A stretch of DNA of 5,454 nucleotides, taken from NCBI GenBank assembly GCA_001603685.1, contig LUZO01000434.1, positions 1 to 5,454 of the forward strand. The letters run 5' to 3'. Source of the stretch: Bacteroidales bacterium Bact_23 (lineage in GTDB: Bacteria; Bacteroidota; Bacteroidia; Bacteroidales; Lentimicrobiaceae). Under the pieces are notes generated by a model. The model was not told the origin of the DNA. It was given only the letters and a program-made list of their open reading frames with translations, and searched no databases. The number at the start of each line of letters is the position of its first letter. The first letter of the stretch is position 1. Position numbers and translations under genes: made by a program. This document shows positions 1 through 5,454 of the stretch, piece after piece.

Positions 1-68
1 AGGTAGGAGAAGTCCTTATCCGCCGCGGCGGGCAGAGGTTGGATTTTTATAAAGAAAATGCTTTTTGA
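1..68 (+). CDS. Possible C-terminal end of an upstream gene (partial)
   Basis: Reading from base 3, the plus strand is open from the window edge to a TGA at 66-68 and encodes about 21 residues (VGEVLIRRGGQR followed by LDFYKENAF). The GC-rich stretch at about 15-40 gives way to AT-rich DNA near the stop, as expected at the end of a gene. The residue mix looks protein-like, whereas the other plus frames meet stops earlier or read as Arg/Pro-rich shadows. The piece is too short to assign to a family. It could equally be noncoding, so this is a tentative call. No terminator hairpin is visible between its stop and the promoter of the next gene. Confidence 0.3.
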   Translation, partial: VGEVLIRRGGQRLDFYKENAF

Positions 69-118
69 AATATTTTTATCGTTAGCTGTTGGTGTTTTTC
101 AAATGATTAATTTGGGGC

Positions 119-126
119 TATATTTG
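119..126 (+). promoter_or_regulatory. Bacteroidota -7 promoter element for the LUD-domain gene
   Basis: TATATTTG matches the Bacteroidota primary sigma factor -7 consensus TAnnTTTG exactly. It ends 23 bases before the ATG at 150, the same spacing as the equivalent octamer before purB. The -33 region is weak: around 95-99 there is only a T-run instead of a clear TTG. Transcription would start roughly at 131-134, leaving a short leader. Confidence 0.55.
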
Positions 127-149
127 CGCTGTATCAATTTACCGGAATC

Positions 150-791
150 ATGAGTGATTATCAGAGCTGGCACAACCGGGTTATCGCCGAAAAGGTGATC
201 AGAAATCTGGAGAGAAACCATTTTGAGGCAGCTTATTTCGAAACGGCGGAAGAGGCGTCGGAGCATATCTGCGGGTACATCAGAAAAGATATGAAGATTG
301 CCTTTGGCGGCTCAATGACCATCAGGGCGCTGGGCATCCGCGAAAAGGCAGCCTCGCTGGGTGCTGTGTTGATTGACCACGGCAGGCCGGGCATGAGTCA
401 TGAAGAGAAGATGGAAGCGATGCGCAGCGAGCTCACCTCCGACCTGTTTCTGAGCAGCACCAACGCCCTCACCATGCAGGGCGAGCTGGTGAATGCGGAT
501 GGATACGGCAACCGTGTGGCAGCCATGATTTTTGGCCCGAAACAGGTAATTGTTGCAACAGGCATCAACAAAATTGTAAAGGATGAGGCGGCTGCCTTCG
601 AACGGCTGAAAAGCACCGCCGGCCCCATGAACATGAAACGGCTGAACAGAAATACCCCCTGTACCGGCGACGGCATCTGCCACAACTGCCGTTCGGATGA
701 AAGAGGCTGCAGGGCATACACCATATTAAAAAGGCGACCCGCATTAACCCCGTTCAAAGTGCTGATTATCGGCCAGAATCTGGGAATGTAA
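150..791 (+). CDS. LUD-domain protein (LutC/YkgG-like, DUF162) with C-terminal cysteine cluster
   Basis: This 213-residue protein resembles the LUD domain family (DUF162, named for lactate utilization), in which LutC/YkgG belongs to the LutABC L-lactate oxidation system. Visible family features are the Gly-rich AFGGSMTIRALG stretch at residues 51-62, the SSTNALTMQGELVNADGYGNR region at about 102-122, and the FGPKQVIVATGINKIVKD strand-loop at 128-145. The domain fills residues 10-165. It is followed by a short tail with cysteines at 171, 177, 180 and 187 (TPC-x5-C-x2-C-x6-C), as in the standalone clostridial-type 'lactate utilization' proteins; an Fe-S or zinc site there is inference. No signal peptide is present, so it is probably cytoplasmic. 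The ATG at 150 lies 23 bases after a -7 element. No lutA or lutB is in the window, so the substrate is unknown. The family call is firm and the function is not. Confidence 0.85.
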   Translation: MSDYQSWHNRVIAEKVIRNLERNHFEAAYFETAEEASEHICGYIRKDMKIAFGGSMTIRALGIREKAASLGAVLIDHGRPGMSHEEKMEAMRSELTSDLFLSSTNALTMQGELVNADGYGNRVAAMIFGPKQVIVATGINKIVKDEAAAFERLKSTAGPMNMKRLNRNTPCTGDGICHNCRSDERGCRAYTILKRRPALTPFKVLIIGQNLGM

Positions 792-815
792 CACACTTAT
801 ATAACACAAAATTCC

Positions 816-1271
816 ATGGAAACCAGACAAACCGGATGGGTACTCATCATCACCATTTTGATTTTAACCCTATTGGGCACTCTTCTCTCTATTTTCGCAA
901 CGGGCAACGAACCGCCACCCATCGGGGTTCTTTTAATCACCCCGTTTATTCTGCTGGTTGTACTCATACTGTTTTATCAGCTTGTTGTTGAGGTGAACAA
1001 CGAAACCGTAAAAATCCGTTTTGGCATCGGGCTTATCCGGAAAAGCTGGAATATAGAAAAGTTTGAGAGTGCCAAAGCGGTAAAAAACAGCTTCCTGCAT
1101 GGGTGGGGCATACGGTTTTCAGGAAACACAACCATCTACAATGTCAGCGGGTTACATGCGGTGGAGCTTAGCCTCCGGAACAGCAAGCGGAAAGTGCGGA
1201 TAGGAACCAACGAACCCGAAAAACTTGCCGCACACATCAACAGAATCATAAAAAACAGTGCAAAAGGCTAA
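816..1271 (+). CDS. Small two-helix membrane protein with PH-like domain, function unknown
   Basis: The 151-residue product has two hydrophobic segments, at about residues 8-28 and 36-56, separated by a short Pro-rich turn (NEPPP). A soluble domain rich in beta strands follows (57-145) and ends in a helix. The run GWGIRFSGNTTIYNVSG at 96-112, then strands ending KVRIGTNEPEKL, resembles the bacterial PH-like (bPH, YdbS-type) proteins, in which such a domain sits on the membrane. The domain would probably face the cytoplasm, by the usual arrangement of the family. The ATG at 816 follows the LUD gene stop by 24 bases with no terminator or promoter between them, so the two are probably cotranscribed. 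No catalytic motif is visible. It may be a structural or regulatory membrane protein; the PH-like assignment is by pattern only. Confidence 0.75.
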   Translation: METRQTGWVLIITILILTLLGTLLSIFATGNEPPPIGVLLITPFILLVVLILFYQLVVEVNNETVKIRFGIGLIRKSWNIEKFESAKAVKNSFLHGWGIRFSGNTTIYNVSGLHAVELSLRNSKRKVRIGTNEPEKLAAHINRIIKNSAKG

Positions 1272-1288
1272 GTTTTTGATAAAAAACA

Positions 1289-1318
1289 TTGAAAAACCAA
1301 AAAAAATTGCTATCTTTA
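1289..1318 (+). promoter_or_regulatory. Possible upstream promoter P1 of purB
   Basis: A TTG at 1289-1291 is followed, after exactly 19 bases, by TATCTTTA at 1311-1318. This has the spacing of a Bacteroidota promoter (TTG at -33, TAnnTTTG at -7) with one mismatch in the last -7 base. The A-rich run around it (1281-1306) could act as an UP-like element. It overlaps the stronger -7 candidate downstream in the same spacer, so one of the two may be unused. Confidence 0.35.
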
Positions 1319-1338
1319 AATTTGCTTGGTTATATTTG
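1307..1338 (+). promoter_or_regulatory. Promoter P2 of purB, Bacteroidota type
   Basis: TATATTTG at 1331-1338 matches the -7 consensus TAnnTTTG perfectly. A TTG at 1307-1309 lies 21 bases upstream, slightly longer than the usual 19-20 spacing. The octamer ends 23 bases before the ATG at 1362. Initiation from it would give a leader of about 15-18 bases, which argues against reading the TTG at 1350 as the start codon. Confidence 0.6.
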
Positions 1339-1361
1339 ACCCCAATTAATTGAACATTGCC

Positions 1362-2714
1362 ATGGAATTAACCCCTTTGAATGCCATTTCACCCGTTGAT
1401 GGCAGATACAGAAAACAGGTAGAGATGCTCTCTTATTACTTCTCGGAAGCAGCATTGATCAATTACCGTGTATTTGTTGAGGTAGAATATTTTATTGCCC
1501 TTTGCCAGCTTCCCCTGCCGCAACTGGCCGATGTTACTGCTGCCGATTTTGAACAGCTCAGGGCGCTTTGCCGCAACTTCTCATTTCAGGATGCAGCCGA
1601 GGCAAAGGAGATAGAAAGCATTACCAATCACGATGTTAAGGCTGTTGAATATTATCTGAAGAAGAAATTCGACAAGATGGGGCTGGGCAAATACAAGGAG
1701 TTTCTCCATTTCGGACTAACCTCACAGGATATCAACAACACCTCCGGGCCTTATGCGCTCAAACTGGCTGTTGAAGAGCTGATTATGCCCGCTTACGAAA
1801 ATCTTGTAAACAAAATATCGCAAAAGGCAAAGCAGTGGAAGAATGTGCCGATGCTGGCGCGTACGCACGGGCAGCCGGCCACGCCTACCACCGTTGGCAA
1901 GGAACTGTATGTATTTACCGACAGGATGAAACAGCAGATGAAGCTGCTGAAAACCATCCCCTGTACCGTTAAATTCGGCGGAGCAACCGGCAGCCTCAAC
2001 GCCCACTATGCCGCCTATCCCGATATCGACTGGATTGCCTTTGCCGACAATTTCACCCGCCAGCACCTGGGTATGGAGCGCCAGAAGGTAACCACCCAGA
2101 TTGAGCATTACGACAATATGGCCGCCCTGTTCGATACCATGAAGCGGATCAACAACATCCTGATTGATTTGTGCCGGGATATCTGGTCGTACATTTCAAT
2201 GGACTATTTCAGGCAGAAGATCAAAGCCGGCGAAGTTGGCTCATCGGCCATGCCGCATAAGGTTAATCCGATTAATTTCGAGAATGCCGAAGGCAACCTG
2301 GGCATTGCCAATGCACTTTTTGAGCATCTGGCTTCGAAACTGCCCATTTCAAGGCTGCAGCGCGACCTGACCGATTCCACCGCTTCGCGTAATATCGGAG
2401 TAGCGGTCGCCCACACCATGATTTCGCTGAAATCGATTGAAAAGGGGCTTGGCAAACTGCTGCTGAACGAGGAGAAGCTGCAGGAAGATCTGGAAAACAA
2501 CTGGGCTGTAATTTCCGAAGCCATCCAGACCATCCTCAGGCGCGAGGGCTACTCAAAACCGTATGAAACGCTGAAAGAACTGACACGCACCAATGCCCGC
2601 ATAACCAAAGAGCAGATCAGCGAATTCATCGACGGGCTGAATGTATCGGAAGCGGTAAAAGCCGAACTAAAGGCGCTGAGCCCGCACACTTATCTGGGAA
2701 AATTCTCCATATAA
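1362..2714 (+). CDS. purB: Adenylosuccinate lyase (E. coli type)
   Basis: PurB makes two fumarate-releasing cuts in purine synthesis: SAICAR to AICAR, and adenylosuccinate to AMP. It is a cytoplasmic homotetramer. The 450-residue product starts with the family N-terminus (MELTPLNAISPVDGRY) and is close in length to E. coli PurB (456). Visible motifs are TNHDVKAVEYYLK at 88-100, HFGLTSQDINNT at 116-127, the general-acid histidine H169 in ARTHGQPATP, and the superfamily signature GSSAMPHKVNP at 293-303 with the catalytic serine at S295. The C-terminal ASL_C region opens with SRLQRDLTDST at 330-340. All key residues are present. An in-frame TTG at 1350 would add four residues, but the ATG at 1362 fits the family N-terminus and the promoter spacing. 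The gene appears monocistronic, with its own promoter and a strong terminator. Confidence 0.97.
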   Translation: MELTPLNAISPVDGRYRKQVEMLSYYFSEAALINYRVFVEVEYFIALCQLPLPQLADVTAADFEQLRALCRNFSFQDAAEAKEIESITNHDVKAVEYYLKKKFDKMGLGKYKEFLHFGLTSQDINNTSGPYALKLAVEELIMPAYENLVNKISQKAKQWKNVPMLARTHGQPATPTTVGKELYVFTDRMKQQMKLLKTIPCTVKFGGATGSLNAHYAAYPDIDWIAFADNFTRQHLGMERQKVTTQIEHYDNMAALFDTMKRINNILIDLCRDIWSYISMDYFRQKIKAGEVGSSAMPHKVNPINFENAEGNLGIANALFEHLASKLPISRLQRDLTDSTASRNIGVAVAHTMISLKSIEKGLGKLLLNEEKLQEDLENNWAVISEAIQTILRREGYSKPYETLKELTRTNARITKEQISEFIDGLNVSEAVKAELKALSPHTYLGKFSI

Positions 2715-2748
2715 AACAGGAAAGACGAATCAACCCATATCACAACAG

Positions 2749-2781
2749 AAAATGCCGGAAAATTCAGCTCCGGCATTTTTT
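2749..2781 (+). terminator. Rho-independent terminator of purB, possibly bidirectional
   Basis: AAAATGCCGGA (2749-2759) pairs perfectly with TCCGGCATTTT (2769-2779) around a nine-base loop, giving an 11-base-pair stem. The T-run at 2776-2781 completes an intrinsic terminator 35 bases after the purB stop. Read on the minus strand, the hairpin ends in TTTTCTGTTG, a shorter T-tract, so it may also stop transcripts of the convergent GH27 gene, which ends 21 bases away. Confidence 0.85.
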
Positions 2782-2788
2782 ATTACCA

Positions 2789-2802
2789 ATGCCTGTCGGC
2801 AT
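2789..2802 (-). other. Small hairpin at the 3' end of the GH27 gene
   Basis: ATGCC and GGCAT form a perfect five-base-pair stem around a four-base loop. Its upstream arm on the minus strand overlaps the first base of the TGA stop (2804-2802). No T-run follows directly on the minus strand, so alone it is unlikely to terminate. It precedes the larger purB hairpin and may protect the 3' end of the GH27 mRNA, or it may be chance. Confidence 0.3.
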
Positions 2803-4052
2803 CAGTTTCTCCACTTATCCCCGTACTGAAACGGATTCCCCGGCAAGGACTCTCCCTTTATCCGCAGAACCACCACACCATGCGGTGGTACATTTCTCTT
2901 TACGACGGCGTCCCTCATTTGCGGAACCGTCTCGCCGCTCCACAGGTCTTTCAACGAATAGCCTGTTGCCGAAGCAACTCCAACCGAATCGGGCTGAAAG
3001 GAAATTTCGCGCTCCTTCGGGGTACGGTTCAGCATGGCAACGGCCACCTCGCCGCTCATTGCCGAAATCAGCGGCTTTGCCCAGATCTCGGTTTCGCCGG
3101 GTTTGCCCATCCGCCTTGCCTGATAAACGAACGGACTTTGATTCAGCGCGATAACCTCTTTATTGGTGATGATTTCAAGCGTTTCGTCAGATATTTTCGT
3201 CAGATCGTTGCCCAGCAGCAGAGGCGAGTGCATCATGCACCACATCGTAAAGTGGGTTTTGTCTTCTTCAAAGGTCATTCCCCTGCCCACCTGAAGCATA
3301 TCCATATCGTTGTAATGGCCGGGCGAACAGTATTTCCACAGGCCGGCATTCAGATCGATGATGTGCAGGATTGAGCTGAAGTTATTTGAGATATCGCCGC
3401 TTATCCGCCACGAATCGGCCAGTGGGGCCACCCATTCTCCCGGAAACTTCCAACGGCACACATTATATACGACCGAAGGTTTTATCTTTCTGATAATCTG
3501 ACCGATGGCGGTATATCTCGACTCCTCATCCAGCCCCAGCCACTCGCCACCGCACCAGTCCACCTTCAGGAAATCGTAATCCCATTCCAGCAGATACTGC
3601 CGCAAATCCCTTTCATCATGACCAAACAGCCCCATTCCCATACCAATGGTGTCGTTGTCCCAGTACGAGGCACAGGTGTTGATGCCTGCATCGGTGTAAA
3701 TGCCGGCTTTCAGCCCCTTTGAATGGATGTAGTCAGCCAGGCTTTTCATTCCGCCCGGGAATTTTACGCGATGTGCAACAATCCTGCCCGAAGAATCGCG
3801 ACCGCCGAAAAAGCCGTCGTCGATATTGATATAGGTATAGCCGGCTTCGGTTAACTTCAGCCGAACCATGGCATCGGCCTGGGCTTTGATAATCTCTTCG
3901 CTGATACAGGCCCTGAAGTTGTTCCAGCTCGACCACCCCATCACCGGAGGCTTTGGCAGGCTGTCATCCCCGGCCGTATGTACGCGCGCAGCTTCGGGCC
4001 GGCACGAGGCGAGTGCGGCTATAATGAGTAAAACCGTTACTTTCCTGAGCAT
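2802..4052 (-). CDS. GH27 alpha-galactosidase-like glycoside hydrolase, predicted lipoprotein
   Basis: A retaining (beta/alpha)8-barrel glycosidase of family GH27, most of whose members cut terminal alpha-galactose. The start at 4052 gives 416 residues with a lipoprotein signal: MLRK, a hydrophobic core, and lipobox LASC with C17 as the lipidated residue. No acidic export signal follows, so periplasmic-face anchoring is inferred. The barrel opens with PPVMGWSSWNNF (35-46); INIDDGFF (75-82) carries the aspartate pair that binds sugar. FLKVDWC (161-167) holds the nucleophile D165, and RISGDI (216-221) the acid/base D220. A beta-sandwich domain occupies about 315-400. CRW at 199-201 has Arg where alpha-galactosidases often have Glu, so the exact substrate is uncertain. 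The open frame extends to 4130, but that start would lie upstream of a -7 promoter element at 4092-4085 and would bury the signal peptide. No SusC/SusD genes are adjacent. Confidence 0.9.
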   Translation of the reverse strand: MLRKVTVLLIIAALASCRPEAARVHTAGDDSLPKPPVMGWSSWNNFRACISEEIIKAQADAMVRLKLTEAGYTYINIDDGFFGGRDSSGRIVAHRVKFPGGMKSLADYIHSKGLKAGIYTDAGINTCASYWDNDTIGMGMGLFGHDERDLRQYLLEWDYDFLKVDWCGGEWLGLDEESRYTAIGQIIRKIKPSVVYNVCRWKFPGEWVAPLADSWRISGDISNNFSSILHIIDLNAGLWKYCSPGHYNDMDMLQVGRGMTFEEDKTHFTMWCMMHSPLLLGNDLTKISDETLEIITNKEVIALNQSPFVYQARRMGKPGETEIWAKPLISAMSGEVAVAMLNRTPKEREISFQPDSVGVASATGYSLKDLWSGETVPQMRDAVVKRNVPPHGVVVLRIKGESLPGNPFQYGDKWRN

Positions 4053-4084
4053 AATAATGTCTGTCGTTTGCTTTGCGGTGAATC

Positions 4085-4092
4085 CAAATATA
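4085..4092 (-). promoter_or_regulatory. Bacteroidota -7 element for the GH27 gene
   Basis: On the minus strand these bases read TATATTTG, a perfect TAnnTTTG match, 32 bases before the ATG at 4052. The -33 region is poor (CTG at 4114-4112, 19 bases upstream, instead of TTG). It lies in the 93-base spacer after the ndh stop, so the GH27 gene can be transcribed separately from ndh. Transcription would begin near 4079, leaving out the alternative start at 4130. Confidence 0.5.
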
Positions 4093-4145
4093 CAAAATAT
4101 CCGCTTCCACACAGGTTTTGCAGTCAGCAAATCATGCCGGCTGCC

Positions 4146-5414
4146 CTACCCTTCCGTTTTTTCAGGGGTCAGAATCAACCGTAGGGAAGTGTCTTTTGTG
4201 ATGTATGCCCACGCCCAGTTGATAAAGATGATAAAGCGGTTCTTCACACTCAGAATCTTCATCAGGTGCAGAAACATCCAGATCAGCCAGGCAAAGTATC
4301 CTTTAAAGCTGAAAAACGGAAGGTCAACCACCGCTTTATTCCGGCCGATGGTAGCCATTGAACCGAGATCAATGTATTCATAATCAGTGGTTTGTTTATA
4401 AAGTTCAATATTCTTCAAGTTTCTGGCCAGCCGCTTTGCCTGGGTAATTGCCACATTGGCCACCTGCGGGTGGCCTTTCGGATATTTCGGAGTTTCCATC
4501 ATGGCAATATCGCCCAAAGCAAACACATTACCGGAGCCCTGCATCCGGTTCAGACGGTCAACCCGGATACGGTTGCCAGGAGCAAGCACCTCTGCAGGCA
4601 GCCCCTCCATTCTGTTTCCGGTTACTCCCGCCGTCCAGATCACCGTTTTGGCGATAATGTTATCGCCGTTGCTCAGCACCAGCGTTTCTCCGTCGTAATC
4701 CTTTACAAATGTTTTGGTTATTACTTTCACACCCATATTCTCGAGATACCGCTTCGAGGAAGTTTGCGCCAGGGTGCTGAGGTTGTTCAGGGTATTTTCG
4801 GAGCCTTCGATCAGCCAGATGGTGAATTTCGAGAAATCGAGCCGGTGGTAATCCTTTGGAAGGATGTTTTTCTTGATTTCGGCAAAAGCCCCGGCAAGCT
4901 CCACTCCGGTAGGGCCGGCGCCAACGATGACCAGATTATTCAGCGGCTTCTGCTTTTCCTCATCCACATAAACAATCTTTTCGAAAGTACGCAAAATGTG
5001 ATTGCGGATGGTAATGGCATCATAGGTACTTTTCAGGGTCAGTGCATGTTTGGGAATCGTCTGGTTGCCAAAAAAATTGGTCATGCAGCCATAGGCAAGC
5101 ACCAGATAATCGTACTCAAAATCGCCAATGGTCGTTTCTACGCGGTTTTCGCCGGCAACAATGCGTTTCACCTCTGCCAGACGGATCCGCACATTCGGAT
5201 AATTATTGAAGATATTGCGCAGCGGGAACGAGATGCTCGATGGTTCAATCTGCGAAGTGGCAACCTGGTAAAACAGCGGCTGGAACTGATGGTGGTTGAT
5301 TTTATCGATCAGCAATACTTCGAACAGATTCCGGTCGAGTTTATGGATAAATGAAACGCCGGCAAAACCGCCGCCCACAACAATTACTTTTTTCTTTTTC
5401 ACCTCATTTTTCAT
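4146..5414 (-). CDS. ndh: Type II NADH dehydrogenase (NDH-2), NADH:quinone oxidoreductase
   Basis: A single-subunit, non-proton-pumping flavoenzyme that passes electrons from NADH to the quinone pool at the cytoplasmic face of the inner membrane. The 422-residue length is typical. The FAD-binding Rossmann motif VVGGGFAG is at 12-19, followed by the NDH-2-like HHQFQPLFYQVATSQIEP at 41-58. The NADH-binding fold has IVGAGPTGVELAGAFAE at 163-179, and the second FAD contact is VFALGDIA at 297-304. The quinone-site region near 317-326 reads VANVAITQAK, keeping one glutamine (Q325) but not the full AQxxxQQ pattern of some homologues. GSMATIGR (351-358) precedes a hydrophobic, aromatic C-terminus (365-405), the probable membrane anchor. 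The ATG at 5414 starts MKNEVKKKK directly before the first beta strand. No clear terminator follows its TAG. Confidence 0.94.
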   Translation of the reverse strand: MKNEVKKKKVIVVGGGFAGVSFIHKLDRNLFEVLLIDKINHHQFQPLFYQVATSQIEPSSISFPLRNIFNNYPNVRIRLAEVKRIVAGENRVETTIGDFEYDYLVLAYGCMTNFFGNQTIPKHALTLKSTYDAITIRNHILRTFEKIVYVDEEKQKPLNNLVIVGAGPTGVELAGAFAEIKKNILPKDYHRLDFSKFTIWLIEGSENTLNNLSTLAQTSSKRYLENMGVKVITKTFVKDYDGETLVLSNGDNIIAKTVIWTAGVTGNRMEGLPAEVLAPGNRIRVDRLNRMQGSGNVFALGDIAMMETPKYPKGHPQVANVAITQAKRLARNLKNIELYKQTTDYEYIDLGSMATIGRNKAVVDLPFFSFKGYFAWLIWMFLHLMKILSVKNRFIIFINWAWAYITKDTSLRLILTPEKTEG

Positions 5415-5437
5415 AAAAATCCAATCTTTTTAATTTC

Positions 5438-5445
5438 ATAACATA
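5438..5445 (-). promoter_or_regulatory. ndh: Weak -7-like element upstream of ndh
   Basis: The minus strand reads TATGTTAT here, which matches the TAnnTT core of the -7 element but not the final TG. It ends 23 bases before the ATG at 5414, the spacing seen for the LUD gene and purB. The -33 region would lie at or beyond the window edge and cannot be judged, so this rests mostly on position. Confidence 0.25.
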
Positions 5446-5454
5446 CTGTAATTA

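Noticed and set aside
312..796. Two minus-strand open frames of 123 and 132 codons over the LUD gene
   Set aside because: Both are shadows of the clearly coding plus frame, with compositions that look random and no promoter or conserved motif.
1350..1361. TTG at 1350 as the purB start
   Set aside because: It adds four residues not expected in the family and would sit only 11 bases after the -7 octamer. The ATG at 1362 fits better.
1722..2533. Several minus- and plus-strand frames of 68-128 codons inside purB
   Set aside because: PurB is intact across the whole stretch with all catalytic residues, and the other frames show no protein-like features.
2789..3374. Two plus-strand frames of 121 and 164 codons antisense to the end of the GH27 gene
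   Set aside because: They are Arg/Pro/Ser-rich or Cys/His-scattered translations of the opposite strand of a conserved GH27 domain, and the first begins inside the purB terminator region.
4053..4145. A terminator for ndh in the spacer before the GH27 gene
   Set aside because: Only short CAGC/GCTG pairings are present and no T-run follows them, so read-through into the GH27 gene cannot be excluded.
4392..5354. A 320-codon plus-strand open frame antisense to ndh
   Set aside because: Its codons are the exact reverse complements of ndh codons. It stays open because ndh avoids TTA, CTA and TCA across that stretch. The opposite strand encodes a full NDH-2 with every motif, and the antisense product has no recognisable domain.
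1..5454. Search for a new defence, mobile or RNA-based system
   Set aside because: I found no long direct or inverted repeats, CRISPR-like spacing, tRNA, integrase or transposase, and no unexplained gap. All genes belong to known families or are small and ordinary in context.

Overview
The window looks like ordinary chromosomal DNA from a member of the Bacteroidota, probably Bacteroidales or Marinilabiliales-like. Three things point there. The octamer TATATTTG, a perfect match to the Bacteroidota -7 promoter element TAnnTTTG, lies just upstream of three genes. No gene has a convincing Shine-Dalgarno sequence. The proteins (E. coli-type PurB, a lipoprotein GH27 glycosidase, a type II NADH dehydrogenase and a LUD-domain protein) also have the flavour of that phylum. 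The exact lineage is inference.

Layout. Positions 1-68 may hold the last codons of a plus-strand gene that enters from the left. A plus-strand pair follows: a LUD-domain protein with a C-terminal four-cysteine cluster (150-791) and, 24 bases later, a small two-helix membrane protein with a PH-like domain (816-1271). Next is purB, adenylosuccinate lyase (1362-2714), preceded by an AT-rich spacer with one or two Bacteroidota promoters. A strong hairpin and T-tract (2749-2781) ends purB. Two minus-strand genes converge on it: a GH27 alpha-galactosidase-like lipoprotein (4052-2802) with its own promoter, and upstream of that ndh, a type II NADH:quinone oxidoreductase (5414-4146). No gene-free stretch exceeds 100 bases.

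How the genes relate. PurB is purine housekeeping and NDH-2 feeds electrons from NADH to the quinone pool. The GH27 enzyme releases sugars in the cell envelope and is not set in a visible polysaccharide utilization locus. The LUD protein stands without LutA or LutB partners, so a lactate role cannot be assumed. The genes do not form one pathway, and I see no mobile element, CRISPR array, RNA gene or clear undescribed system. The points most worth a second look are the orphan LUD protein with its cysteine cluster, an arginine at the substrate-recognition position of the GH27 enzyme, and the repeated promoter octamer, which fixes the start codons of three genes.
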